A stretch of DNA of 22,291 nucleotides from Syntrophaceae bacterium UBA5619 (GCA_002424545.1 DIKL01000091.1:1-22291), one strand, 5' to 3'. Counted from the first letter of the stretch, positions 1 to 8,900 are shown. The notes: generated from the letters alone by a model not told the origin. Program-made: numbers and translations.

Positions 1-539
1 GCCTCCATCACCAGGGCGCCGTTCTTGTCATAGGTCCTCGTCTTGAGGCCTTTCATTTCTTCAAGGGTGGTGATCTTGTTTTTCGTCCAGAGTCCCGCTC
101 CCGGCCAGGGGGCGATGTAGAGAATTTTCTGGCCCCATTTCTGGGCGCTCTTGTCGAAATACGGATGAGCAATTTCGATCAGCAGGCGCAGCTCGTCGAA
201 ATTCCGGACCAAAAAAGGGAGCGTTACGATCTGGAAGATCTTCTCGTCGCCGGCCACACCGCTGATCAGCATATCTGAGACGGGAACGAGTCCGTCGCGG
301 ACGGCCTTCAGGAGATCAGGGCCCTTAAACCCCAGCGCGCCGCCCGTATGGACGACCATTTCGAGTTCGCCGTTGGTGGCCTTCTTCACCTTCTCAGCAA
401 AGTCGGTGAGGCCCACGCTGTGAAGGTTCTTGGGAGGCCAGACGGAGTTGGCATTCCAGCTTGTTTTGGCCAGAACGGGCGAAACGGTCACTGTCGCCAG
501 GAACACGACAACCAACAGCACACGGACAAAATTTTTCAT
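1..539 (-). CDS. TRAP transporter substrate-binding protein, DctP family (3' part outside window)
   Basis: The first 179 residues are visible; the C-terminus runs off the left edge. A signal peptide is clear: a basic start (MKNFVR), a hydrophobic core and a VLA-K cleavage region near residue 24, so the protein is periplasmic. The mature part shows DctP-like features: a segment around residues 48-75 with an NGELEM strand and HTGGALG loop, then a KAVRDGLVPVSDML helix and the FQIVTLPFLVRNFDELR stretch typical of these receptors. TRAP receptors bind organic acids or related anions and hand them to a two-part membrane permease, whose genes would lie beyond the left edge. The start is fixed by an AGGAGGGAG Shine-Dalgarno sequence just upstream. 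A sigma70-like promoter sits 66 nt upstream of the start. The ligand cannot be read from the sequence. The family call is fairly sure. Confidence 0.85.
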   Translation of the reverse strand, partial: MKNFVRVLLVVVFLATVTVSPVLAKTSWNANSVWPPKNLHSVGLTDFAEKVKKATNGELEMVVHTGGALGFKGPDLLKAVRDGLVPVSDMLISGVAGDEKIFQIVTLPFLVRNFDELRLLIEIAHPYFDKSAQKWGQKILYIAPWPGAGLWTKNKITTLEEMKGLKTRTYDKNGALVME

Positions 540-604
540 ACGGACTCCCTCCTATTCCAAATGTTAATGCTTCCTTCCCGATCGATGTTCCGTCTGTTGC
601 CGAC

Positions 605-633
605 CGTATATTACAATGAATCTGCATTGTCAA
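605..633 (-). promoter_or_regulatory. sigma70-like promoter of the TRAP receptor gene
   Basis: On the minus strand a perfect -35 TTGACA (633-628) is followed by a 17-nt spacer and a -10 TATACG (610-605). It lies in the gap between the 5'-nucleotidase stop and the TRAP start, giving a leader of about 60 nt. Position and spacing are near ideal; no operator repeat was recognised around it. Confidence 0.7.
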
Positions 634-714
634 TCCCCCGTGATCCCCGGGTCGAGACCGGACGAACGCCCTCGCGGGCTTCCCACGTTCGGGCGGGCAA
701 CGCGGCGCCGGCCG

Positions 715-2673
715 TCATCTCCCGGCTCGTCTCCGTACCAGCCGGATCACCCGCCAAAGGATCAGTGCCAGGAGAATCAGGACGATCAGCGTCGCCGCAA
801 GGACGCCCCAGGTGATCCACCCCGCGCCGCGGAGCAGATTCACGGGGTTCCAGGAGGGTTGCGCCGTGCTTCGTCCCTCCGGAGCACGGTAGGATTCCGG
901 AATGTCGGGGATCCCGTTCCCGTTCCGATCGGGGAAGGAAGAAAGGTAACGGGCCAGCGCAACCCACTCCTTCAACTCCTGGATCCCGGCCTTGTCTGCT
1001 GCGTCGTCGATTCGCACGGCCTTCCAGTCGGCGACCGGATTTCCGCCGGCATTCTTGGGGGCAAAGCGGATCAGACCGTGCGAGGCCTTGCGGACGAAAC
1101 CGAGCATCTTCGCGGCGTAGGCGTTGACGCAAACACGGTAGATCTTGTCCGCAACGATGGGCCGGTAGCCGCCGTCCTCCTCCTGAACCTCAACGGAGAG
1201 GACCCGGTCGAAGGGGATCCGGCGGGGATTGTAGGTAAACCGGAGGCCGGAGACCTGGAACTGGGCGTCATGCTTCATCGGCGCAATCGTGGTCTGCACC
1301 TCCAGGAGGTTCCGGACTTCCGTCCCGGTCAGACACAGCGCAAGCAGCGGATAGCCGGCGCGATCGTCCATCCCCAACCCGAGGGCCAGAATCTTAAAGA
1401 CATCCGCCACGGCGATCTTCCCCGCAAGAAAGGTATCGCGGATGATGCCGTCAAACGTCACCGCGATGTGGATATGCCGGTAATCCTTTCCTTCGGCCCG
1501 GCGGACGGCAAACCGGTACGCATCGGCGATCAGATTGCCCAACCCCGTTTCCGTCAGCGCTGTTTGACCGTAGGCCGGGGAGGGCAGATCGAAGGCGGAT
1601 TCGGCGATCACCTCGTCATGGCGGTTTCCGGTGGCCGCCAGGTACCGCCGATCGAGAATTCCCTTGTACGTCTCGATCTCCCGCGCGATCTTCGGATCTT
1701 CGGGAAGATCTGAGGAGATCTTCTCCAGGCGGTAGGCGGCAACCCGGGCGCCCGCATCCCGAGACCAGTTCAGCTCCAGGACGCCGAGGTTGGCTCCGAA
1801 GCAGCCCGCCGAAACGATGATGGTCTTCCCGACGAGAATCGGCTCGGGCAGGACGGTGTGGGTGTGACCGCTGATGATGACGTCGATCCCGGAGACATCG
1901 CGGGCCAGGATCTCATCCTCGGACCGGGATTTCATGGGATGGGTCCCGACGTGGGAAAGGCAGACGATCAGATCGACTTTCTCCCGGTTGCGCAGGAGGT
2001 CCACAACAACCCTGCTACGCTCTGTGATATCGGCGAAGGTAACGGGCACGGCGTAAGGACTGTCCTCCGCGGCGTCGCGCCCCATGAGGCCGAACAACCC
2101 GATCTTGAGGCCGTTCCGCTCCAGAACGGCGTATTCCTTGACCGGGAACTCCCGGAACGCGGCTTTGAGCGGGGCGTCCCGCGGATCGTCCGCGGTGAAG
2201 ACCGCGTTGGAGGCCACCAGCGCCGGCAGCCTTTCGCCGCGTGCGCGGGCCGAATGGAGCATCGCGGCCAGACCGGCGGGGAGGAATTCGTAGTCGTGGT
2301 TTCCCAATGTCGCCGCGTCGTAGCCCATCTTTGCCATCAGACGCAGTTCCGAGGCCTCCTCGCGGAAGTTCGTGTGGAATAGCGTCCCCATCGCGATGTC
2401 CCCCGCGTCGACCAACAGGGTCCTCCCCGGGGCCTTCGCCCGTTCCTGTTCGATCCGGTACGCCAGCCGAGCGTAGCCTCCCTGTGTTTCGTGACCGCCG
2501 CTCGGCCTGGGAATCCTGTCGGGGAGAAAATGGGAGTGGAGGTCATGGGTGAACAGGATCGTCAGATTTTTTCGATCGTTCGCCGGCAGGTTCACCGCCG
2601 CGGAAACCATCGGCAGAAAGCTGAAAAAAAATAACCACACAGCCGAACCGATCCACACAACTCGCCGCTTCAT
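715..2673 (-). CDS. membrane-anchored bifunctional metallophosphatase/5'-nucleotidase
   Basis: A 652-residue exported enzyme of the UshA/5'-nucleotidase family, which dephosphorylates nucleotides (often also UDP-sugars) outside the cytoplasm. A signal peptide spans about residues 1-26. The calcineurin-like metal-binding motifs are all present: DLH (D44/H46), DAGD (89-92), GNHD (124-127), CLSH (238-241) and SGHTHT (268-273). The 5'-nucleotidase C-terminal substrate domain follows (about 380-570; YGQTALTETGLGN, VTFDGIIRDTF). A calcium-loop-like DRNGNGIPDI (582-591) precedes a single C-terminal membrane helix (about 619-641) and a basic tail, so it is probably held on the outer face of the inner membrane. 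I chose the ATG at 2673 rather than an upstream in-frame ATG at 2781. It has an AGAGGAAA ribosome site, starts the signal peptide, and lies downstream of the promoter. The natural substrate is not determined. Confidence 0.9.
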   Translation of the reverse strand: MKRRVVWIGSAVWLFFFSFLPMVSAAVNLPANDRKNLTILFTHDLHSHFLPDRIPRPSGGHETQGGYARLAYRIEQERAKAPGRTLLVDAGDIAMGTLFHTNFREEASELRLMAKMGYDAATLGNHDYEFLPAGLAAMLHSARARGERLPALVASNAVFTADDPRDAPLKAAFREFPVKEYAVLERNGLKIGLFGLMGRDAAEDSPYAVPVTFADITERSRVVVDLLRNREKVDLIVCLSHVGTHPMKSRSEDEILARDVSGIDVIISGHTHTVLPEPILVGKTIIVSAGCFGANLGVLELNWSRDAGARVAAYRLEKISSDLPEDPKIAREIETYKGILDRRYLAATGNRHDEVIAESAFDLPSPAYGQTALTETGLGNLIADAYRFAVRRAEGKDYRHIHIAVTFDGIIRDTFLAGKIAVADVFKILALGLGMDDRAGYPLLALCLTGTEVRNLLEVQTTIAPMKHDAQFQVSGLRFTYNPRRIPFDRVLSVEVQEEDGGYRPIVADKIYRVCVNAYAAKMLGFVRKASHGLIRFAPKNAGGNPVADWKAVRIDDAADKAGIQELKEWVALARYLSSFPDRNGNGIPDIPESYRAPEGRSTAQPSWNPVNLLRGAGWITWGVLAATLIVLILLALILWRVIRLVRRRAGR

Positions 2674-2717
2674 CTCAGATTTCCTCTTGGGTTGACAAAA
2701 CCACTGGATGTGATTCG

Positions 2718-2747
2718 ATGTTAGCAAGAAAGCGGGCGCCAAGTCAA
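2718..2747 (-). promoter_or_regulatory. probable promoter of the 5'-nucleotidase gene
   Basis: On the minus strand, -35 TTGACT (2747-2742), an 18-nt spacer and -10 TAACAT (2723-2718) precede the ATG at 2673 by about 45 nt. The match is good at -35 and moderate at -10. It supports the shorter start, since the alternative ATG at 2781 lies upstream of this promoter. Confidence 0.5.
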
Positions 2748-2796
2748 AGAGGAACATTTTCAGTATTTTCACGATTTCCATGTTCCACTGTTTTCA

Positions 2797-2825
2797 TTGA
2801 CAGATATTGATCCCTTCTCTATACT
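2797..2825 (+). promoter_or_regulatory. strong sigma70-like promoter of the bactofilin-like membrane gene
   Basis: TTGACA (2797-2802), a 17-nt spacer and TATACT (2820-2825) form a near-consensus promoter pointing right. Transcription should begin near 2832, leaving a leader of about 170 nt before the ATG at 3005. The 331-nt divergent intergenic region 2674-3004 holds this promoter, the opposing 5'-nucleotidase promoter and the leader hairpins. I see no credible gene in it. Confidence 0.7.
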
Positions 2826-2838
2826 GCAGCTGTTGGCG

Positions 2839-2906
2839 TGCGGGTTTGCATCACACCCGCGGAAGAACATGAAGGGAGGATTCCCCGCGGCAAGTTGCGG
2901 AGAATC
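2839..2906 (+). other. two potential hairpins in the 5' leader
   Basis: Downstream of the promoter, GCGGGT pairs with ACCCGC across a 9-nt loop. A second hairpin (2879-2906) pairs GATTCcCCGC with GCGGaGAATC, nine pairs around one mismatch. Neither is followed by a T-run, so they are not intrinsic terminators. They do not match a riboswitch class I know. Function is unknown; chance pairing in GC-rich DNA is possible. Confidence 0.3.
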
Positions 2907-3004
2907 TTCGATCCTCATGCGGAAAAATCATATCGTTTTTGCTCGCTCAAGCTGCCGGTTGACGCGGGGTGCGCGCGGGCGGATTCAAACAGGAACGGAA
3001 ATAC

Positions 3005-4006
3005 ATGAGAGCGATCCTCAAGATACTTGGTTTTCTTCTCGTTTTCACTCTGCTGCTGGGACTGACGACGGCAGCGGCATCAAACGAGAAGAAATTGATC
3101 AAGATCGGCAGCGACGTTACGGTCGAGGCGGGAGAGAAAATCCGCAGCGTATGGACGATCGGGGGCCAGATCACGGTGAAAGGTACCGTCGAACAAAGCG
3201 CCGTGGCGATCGGCGGATCGGTGGTCCTAACGAAAACGGCCGTCGTGAAGGGAAATGTAGCGTCGCTGGGCGGGGTCATTGTGATGTCGAGGGACGCGGA
3301 GGTCGGCGGGGAGCTGACGGAGATCAATTCCTCCAATATTTACGAAACCCTGGCCGCCGCCGTCAGCAGCGAGTGGGAGGGCTGGTCGTGGATCTTCGCC
3401 GTCATCTCGCTCTCCATCTTTCTCGTCATCTTGGTTCTGGCCTTGCTGATTGCGGCACTGCTGCCGAAACCGGTCCGCGTCGTCTCGAAGGCGATCCGCG
3501 AAAATACCTTCAAAGTCATTCTCTGCGGCATCCTGGGTTTGGTTCTGATCGCCCCGCTGGCGCTCCTTCTGACGATTTCGGTCGTAGGAATCGCGCTGAT
3601 TCCGCTCGAGGTGATCGTCGTCGTTTGTTCGGTGCTTCTCGGATTTATCGCCGTCGGCCGGGTCGTCGGCGCCAAGGCTCTGCAGATCTTTAAACGGCCC
3701 AATCCGGGAATCGTTCGGGAAACCTTCTGGGGACTGATCATCCTCTGGTTGATCGGTTGGATCCCCTATATCGGCTGGATGGTCAAGGCGGTAGCCATCG
3801 TGATCGGTCTGGGCGCCGCCCTGGTCAGCCGTTTCGGAACGCACCAGGGATGGAAATGTGCCCCGCCCCTCGCCGTCGCCGACAATGCAGGCGGTCCCGG
3901 CATCCTTCCATCCCCCCCCGTACCTGTATCTCCCATGCAGGTTCCGCCTGCACCGCCCGAGAGTCCGGGCGGAGGAACGGAGACGGAGTCGGCGCCGAAA
4001 GATTAA
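3005..4006 (+). CDS. bactofilin-like polymer-forming domain fused to a polytopic membrane domain
   Basis: A 333-residue protein. It has a signal peptide or first membrane segment (1-25), then a repetitive beta-rich region (about 30-105). There, short strands such as KIGSDVTVEAGE, VWTIGGQITVKG, SAVAIGGSVVL and NVASLGGVIVM recur at about 17-20-residue spacing, as in bactofilin-type beta-helices. Hydrophobic segments follow at about 129-152, 171-195, 199-220 and 241-275, and the tail is Pro-rich and probably disordered (about 295-333). The known family ('polymer-forming cytoskeletal protein' with membrane C-terminus) has no settled function; a scaffold at the envelope is an inference. Start chosen at the ATG at 3005, where the signal sequence begins, with AGGAACGG upstream, not the in-frame start at 2969. 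It is convergent with mdh. Confidence 0.75.
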   Translation: MRAILKILGFLLVFTLLLGLTTAAASNEKKLIKIGSDVTVEAGEKIRSVWTIGGQITVKGTVEQSAVAIGGSVVLTKTAVVKGNVASLGGVIVMSRDAEVGGELTEINSSNIYETLAAAVSSEWEGWSWIFAVISLSIFLVILVLALLIAALLPKPVRVVSKAIRENTFKVILCGILGLVLIAPLALLLTISVVGIALIPLEVIVVVCSVLLGFIAVGRVVGAKALQIFKRPNPGIVRETFWGLIILWLIGWIPYIGWMVKAVAIVIGLGAALVSRFGTHQGWKCAPPLAVADNAGGPGILPSPPVPVSPMQVPPAPPESPGGGTETESAPKD

Positions 4007-4040
4007 AAAAAGGGCCTTCCCAAACGATAGGAAGGCCCTT
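4004..4040 (-). terminator. intrinsic terminator of mdh, between convergent genes
   Basis: A perfect 11-bp stem (AAGGGCCTTCC at 4010-4020 with GGAAGGCCCTT at 4030-4040) encloses a 9-nt loop. On the minus strand it is followed by a run of seven T (4010-4004), 25 nt past the mdh stop. The same hairpin lies directly after the stop of the plus-strand gene and may serve it too, but the T-tract on that side is interrupted. Confidence 0.9.
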
Positions 4041-4064
4041 CCCCTGGAATATTTTTTCCGGCCG

Positions 4065-5051
<987 letters not shown>

Positions 5052-5183
5052 CCTCCCGGCGTTTGGAAAGCTAACACAAGTGCCTCAGGATGGCAAGGGA
5101 AATTTCGTTCACGGACTACACGGCATGGGCGCGAATCGAGCGGCTGCGGATTCGCATCACGATAGGCAGGAGGGGGAAAGCAT

Positions 5184-6536
5184 ATGGGGAATCTGTTCGG
5201 CACCGACGGGGTTCGGGGGGTGGCCAATGAATACCCGATGACATCGGAAATGGCGATGAACATCGGACGGGCCACGGCGCATCTCTTCAAGAAAAAAGGG
5301 CACAGGCCCAATATCGTAGTCGGCAAGGACACGCGCCTCTCGGGATATATGCTGGAAAATGCGTTGGTCTCGGGGATCTGCTCCATGGGAGTCAATGCCA
5401 TCATGGTCGGTGTCATCCCCACGCCGGGAATTGCCTATCTGACCGCAAGCATGAGGGCGGACGCGGGGATCGTCATCTCCGCCTCCCACAACCCCTTTCA
5501 GGACAACGGTATCAAGATCTTTGGAAGCGAAGGATTCAAACTTCCCGACGAGACGGAGGCCGCGGTCGAGGAGCTGATTTTCGCGAACAGCCTTCATACC
5601 CTCCACCCCTCTCCCACGGAGCTGGGAAAGGCCTACCGCATGGAAGACGCGCGCGGCCGATACATCGTTTTCCTGAAACACAGCTTTCCTCGGAAATACA
5701 CGCTGGAAGGGACAAAAATCGTTCTGGACTGCTCCCACGGCGCCACCTACCGGGTTGCTCCGGAAACCTTTTCTGAGCTGGGAGCCGAGGTCTCCACCCT
5801 GTTCAACGAACCGAACGGCAGGAACATCAACTTGCACTGTGGCTCCCAGCATCCCGACGCGCTCGCGGAAGAGGTTCTGAAAACCAAGGCGGATGTCGGC
5901 TTTGCTTTTGACGGCGACGGCGACCGCTTGATCGCCGTAGACGAGAGGGGCACGGTTCTGACCGGGGATCAGATCCTGGCCATTTGCGCCAACGTGATGA
6001 AGAAGGAGGGAAAGCTCGCCAACAACCTGGTCGTCCGCACGGTGATGAGCAACATCGGTCTCAGCGTCGCGCTGCAGTCGCTCCGCATCGACTCCATCAT
6101 GACGAAGGTCGGCGACCGATACGTTCTCGAGGAGATGCAGGCTCGCGGAGCCGCGCTCGGCGGCGAGGACTCGGGGCACTTGATCTTTCTCCAACACCAC
6201 ACCACGGGAGACGGGATCATCACCGCCCTCCAGGTGGCGGCGGCCATGAAAAAGGAGGGAAAACCGCTTTCCGAACTCGCTAAAATCATGAAGGTCTTTC
6301 CTCAAGCGCTGATTAACGTCACCGTCAAATCACGCCCCGAAATCGACACGGTACCGGCCATCGCAACGGTGATCCGGGAGGTCGAAGCCACACTGGGAAG
6401 CCAGGGCCGGGTGCTCGTCCGCTATTCGGGAACCCAGAACATGTGTCGGGTGATGGTGGAAGGTCCCTCGCAGGAAGAGACGGGAAGACATTGCCGGAAA
6501 ATCGCGGATGTCGTGGAAAAGCAACTGAACGCCTGA
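5184..6536 (+). CDS. glmM: phosphoglucosamine mutase
   Basis: A 450-residue alpha-D-phosphohexomutase, converting glucosamine-6-P to glucosamine-1-P for UDP-GlcNAc, peptidoglycan and LPS. All four family signatures are present in order: the start FGTDGVRG (5-12), phosphoserine loop ISASHNP with catalytic S101, Mg2+ loop FDGDGDR (242-248), sugar-binding GGEDSG (326-331) and phosphate-binding RYSGTQ (413-418). FGTDGVRG and the length match GlmM rather than phosphomannomutase. The last motif has Tyr and Gln where many GlmMs have Pro and Glu (RPSGTE), a conservative variation. The start has a strong AGGAGGGGG ribosome site 7-8 nt upstream. An 18-nt gap to the nagB-like gene suggests one transcript. 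GlmM is the safest name, but related phosphohexomutases cannot be wholly excluded. Confidence 0.92.
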   Translation: MGNLFGTDGVRGVANEYPMTSEMAMNIGRATAHLFKKKGHRPNIVVGKDTRLSGYMLENALVSGICSMGVNAIMVGVIPTPGIAYLTASMRADAGIVISASHNPFQDNGIKIFGSEGFKLPDETEAAVEELIFANSLHTLHPSPTELGKAYRMEDARGRYIVFLKHSFPRKYTLEGTKIVLDCSHGATYRVAPETFSELGAEVSTLFNEPNGRNINLHCGSQHPDALAEEVLKTKADVGFAFDGDGDRLIAVDERGTVLTGDQILAICANVMKKEGKLANNLVVRTVMSNIGLSVALQSLRIDSIMTKVGDRYVLEEMQARGAALGGEDSGHLIFLQHHTTGDGIITALQVAAAMKKEGKPLSELAKIMKVFPQALINVTVKSRPEIDTVPAIATVIREVEATLGSQGRVLVRYSGTQNMCRVMVEGPSQEETGRHCRKIADVVEKQLNA

Positions 6537-6554
6537 TCCGGGAGGAAAAGCAAA

Positions 6555-7583
6555 ATGCCGCTGAAAATCATCGTCACCCGGAATTTCGCACAGATGAGCG
6601 AAGTTGCGGCGGAGATCGTTGCGGAACGCATTGTCACCGGCCTGAAAAAGAGACAAGAATTCACGCTGGGCCTGGCGACGGGCAGCAGCCCGACGGGACT
6701 CTACAAGCATCTGGCGGGAAAAGCCAATTCCGGGGTTTTCGACCCCTCGCGGATTCGGAGTTTCAATCTCGACGAATATGTCGGTCTCCCCGGGGAAAAC
6801 GCGCAGCAGAGGGTCCTTCACCCGGAGAGTTACAGTTTCTTCATGATTCAGGAGCTCTTCGGCCTGCTGCGGAAAAAATTCCTGGAGGTCAGCGTCCCGT
6901 GGGGTACGCTCATCGATCAGGAACGACTGATCGCCGAAATGGAAACCCATCCGGAGGACTGGCGGGAACAGGGAACGGACAAGGGAAAGTCGATCGTCAT
7001 CCGGCCGGATGCCCGGTCGGAATACCTTCGTTGGATTCGCCGGGAAATCCTGGATGCCTATGGGGACAAGATTGAACGGGCAGGCGGAATCGATCTCCAG
7101 GTGATCGGTGTCGGCGGCCGCGGCCATGTGGCGTTTCACGAGTCGGGGATCCCGTTTGCCGGCAGCCGGGTTCTCTTGGTGCGGCTTGACGACAACACCG
7201 TCGTCAATGCCGTGGCCGACGGCCACTTCGCCAGCCTTGAGGAGAGCCCCCGATATGCGATTTCCATGGGCGTCGAGCTGGTGTACCGAGCGAAAACCGT
7301 GATTCTGCTGGCTAGCGGCAGCCGGAAGACCGACCCGATCGCCGAATCTCTTCTCGGCAATCCCGACCCCGCAGTGCCCATCTCCTACGGAAAGGTCTAT
7401 GCGCAGACCGGTGGACACCTCTTCTATGTTCTGGACCGGGAAGCGGGGAAAAGGGTGCTGGAACAGGCGGAACGGATTCGCCGTCAGGGGATCGAGATTG
7501 AGGACATCAGCGGACCTTCGGTCGTCCAGCGGGTTCTCGATCTGCCGTTTTTCCGCGATCCGGAAATCGGCCCACGGGGCTGA
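6555..7583 (+). CDS. NagB/RpiA/PGL-family protein, putative glucosamine-6-phosphate deaminase with altered active site
   Basis: A 342-residue member of the NagB (glucosamine-6-P deaminase) family. Conserved pieces are the phosphate loop GLATGSSPTGLY (39-50), FNLDEYVGLP with the general-base D73, GVGGRGHVAFHES (185-197), and a late SGSRKTDPIAE loop. Against E. coli NagB (266 residues, from memory), the catalytic triad Asp141-His143-Glu148 aligns with R189-H191-E196. His and Glu are kept but Asp is replaced by Arg (codon CGC). There is also extra sequence around 80-175, including a charged stretch. It could deaminate GlcN-6-P with changed chemistry, act on another sugar phosphate, or be a regulator. 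GGGAGG 8-9 nt upstream supports the start. It follows glmM by 18 nt, so it may balance the GlcN-6-P pool used by GlmM. Confidence 0.8.
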   Translation: MPLKIIVTRNFAQMSEVAAEIVAERIVTGLKKRQEFTLGLATGSSPTGLYKHLAGKANSGVFDPSRIRSFNLDEYVGLPGENAQQRVLHPESYSFFMIQELFGLLRKKFLEVSVPWGTLIDQERLIAEMETHPEDWREQGTDKGKSIVIRPDARSEYLRWIRREILDAYGDKIERAGGIDLQVIGVGGRGHVAFHESGIPFAGSRVLLVRLDDNTVVNAVADGHFASLEESPRYAISMGVELVYRAKTVILLASGSRKTDPIAESLLGNPDPAVPISYGKVYAQTGGHLFYVLDREAGKRVLEQAERIRRQGIEIEDISGPSVVQRVLDLPFFRDPEIGPRG

Positions 7584-7601
7584 ACCGGCCGATTGAGATG
7601 G

Positions 7602-8300
7602 TCAATCCCGCCAGCGCAGCGGGCTGAAATTCGTTTCGCGATCATAGACATCGATCCCTTCCGCCCGTTTCAGCAAGTTTACGGTCAGATAGGTCAGCGG
7701 GGTGATCAGCGTTTCATAGACGGACTTCAGTAGCCACTGGCTCCCCACCATCGCCGCCAGTGCCGGGAGTGAAACGGTCCCGTAAAAGGCCAGCAGGATG
7801 AAGAGCACGGAATCGGCAAGCTGACCGACAACCGTGGAGCCGATCGTTCGCATCCAGAGATGTCGCCCCCGCGTGGCGATCTTCATCTTCGCCAACACGA
7901 AAGAATTGAGAAACTCCCCGGTCAGATAGGCCAGAAAAGAGGCAACCAGGATCCTCGGCGTTGCCGCGAAGATCGCCTCGTAGGCCCGCTGCGAAACCGC
8001 GACCGACTCCAAGGAGCCCGCCCTCCAGAAAGACGCCGGCGGCAACTGGACGGAAAGATAGAAGACGAACACGGCCAGCAGATTGCAGCCGAAACCGATC
8101 CAGATCACCCGCCGGGCCGTCGCATAGCCGTATACCTCGGTCAGGATATCCCCGAAAATATAGGAAACGGGAAAAATCAGGATCGCGGCGGGCAGGAACA
8201 ACGGCCCGACGGAGATCAGCTTCACGGCAATGATGTTGGCCACCAACAGGCTGGTCACGAAAACGGCGGTAATGAAAGGCAGCCAGCGCTGTTCAGCCAT
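7602..8300 (-). CDS. yhhQ: queuosine precursor transporter (VUT family, YhhQ-like)
   Basis: A 232-residue polytopic inner-membrane protein with about six hydrophobic segments and the family hallmark FGDILTEVYGYATAR (49-63). Family members such as E. coli YhhQ import preQ0/preQ1, precursors of queuosine in tRNA. The ATG at 8300 lies inside the last codons of queF, so the two genes overlap by 8 nt and are almost certainly co-translated. A longer in-frame reading exists to 8354, but it lies wholly within queF and adds a polar, non-membrane extension, so I rejected it. Partnership with QueF (preQ0 to preQ1) strengthens the transport assignment. Which precursor is carried is not visible. Confidence 0.88.
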   Translation of the reverse strand: MAEQRWLPFITAVFVTSLLVANIIAVKLISVGPLFLPAAILIFPVSYIFGDILTEVYGYATARRVIWIGFGCNLLAVFVFYLSVQLPPASFWRAGSLESVAVSQRAYEAIFAATPRILVASFLAYLTGEFLNSFVLAKMKIATRGRHLWMRTIGSTVVGQLADSVLFILLAFYGTVSLPALAAMVGSQWLLKSVYETLITPLTYLTVNLLKRAEGIDVYDRETNFSPLRWRD

Positions 8301-8706
8301 TTCGCTTCCCGTGTTCCGCTTCAACGGTGATGGAGATCCCGCCCCGCGCCGCAAAATCCGCCGTCACCTTGCACCAGCGGGGCGCGAGGATCTTGACCAG
8401 CTTATCGAGGACGGTGTTCGCCGCATGTTCATGAAAAATCCCCTGATTCCGGAAAGACCAGAGGAAGAGTTTGAGGGATTTTGACTCCAAAATCTTCCGA
8501 TCGGGAATGTACTGGATGATCAAATGGGCAAAATCAGGCTGTCCCGTCACCGGACAGACACAGGTAAACTCTTCGGTGCGGAGGGTGATGACATAATCCC
8601 GTCCCGGGTGGTGGTTCGGAAAGGTCTCCAACCGTTTCGCGGCCTTCTCTCCCCGACGGAGCATCGTCAAGCCATCCAGGTCCGATTTTTCAGTAATTTT
8701 AGGCAT
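8293..8706 (-). CDS. queF: NADPH-dependent 7-cyano-7-deazaguanine reductase (one-domain type)
   Basis: A 137-residue enzyme of the tunnelling-fold family, reducing preQ0 to preQ1 in queuosine biosynthesis. The QueF signature is intact: FTCVCPVTGQPDFA (47-60), with C51 matching the nucleophile that forms the thioimide with preQ0 and D58 the acid/base. The NADPH-binding ESKSLKL (74-80) and a SFRN..FHE segment (84-93) follow. The size fits the short Bacillus YkvM-type form, not the long two-domain E. coli type. AAAGGTGG precedes the start by 5-6 nt. It overlaps the transporter gene downstream. No queC/D/E gene is in the window. Confidence 0.95.
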   Translation of the reverse strand: MPKITEKSDLDGLTMLRRGEKAAKRLETFPNHHPGRDYVITLRTEEFTCVCPVTGQPDFAHLIIQYIPDRKILESKSLKLFLWSFRNQGIFHEHAANTVLDKLVKILAPRWCKVTADFAARGGISITVEAEHGKRNG

Positions 8707-8871
8707 ATTCCACCTTTCTTTTCGTCACGGATTATTCTTTCGGCGACACGTCACATCTCTTGGTTCTTTGCCGTTCGCTCCAACGATTTTCATGGGGCTT
8801 TGCCCTGCATCTATCCGAAACAGCCTGATCTTGTCCACTTTTTTCCTCTTGGTCACGAAAAATTTTTCCTG

Positions 8872-8900
8872 TTGATAATCGATTTTCCCTGTGGTAAGGG
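8872..8900 (+). promoter_or_regulatory. possible promoter of tRNA-Gln
   Basis: TTGATA (8872-8877), a 17-nt spacer and a poor -10 TAAGGG (8895-8900) would start transcription around 8907, six bases before the mature tRNA. The position is sensible but the -10 is weak. Confidence 0.3.

Noticed and set aside
662..695. Terminator after the 5'-nucleotidase (CGAACG/CGTTCG pairing)
   Set aside because: Only six pairs and no T-run; GC-rich chance pairing is as likely.
616..1713. 365-residue plus-strand open frame
   Set aside because: It lies antisense to the well-supported 5'-nucleotidase, has arginine/glycine-rich shadow composition and no ribosome site or family motif.
2797..3693. 298-residue plus-strand open frame across the leader
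   Set aside because: It overlaps the bactofilin-like gene in another frame; its C-terminal part is Arg/Gly-rich shadow sequence and its start falls within the -35 element.
5157..6305. 382-residue minus-strand open frame
   Set aside because: Antisense shadow of glmM, whose five motifs are intact.
8750..8830. GEMM-like (c-di-GMP) aptamer suggested by AGGGCAAA on the minus strand
   Set aside because: The following GNRA-loop stem and the second conserved GACGCAAAGCC block do not line up; the match is too short.
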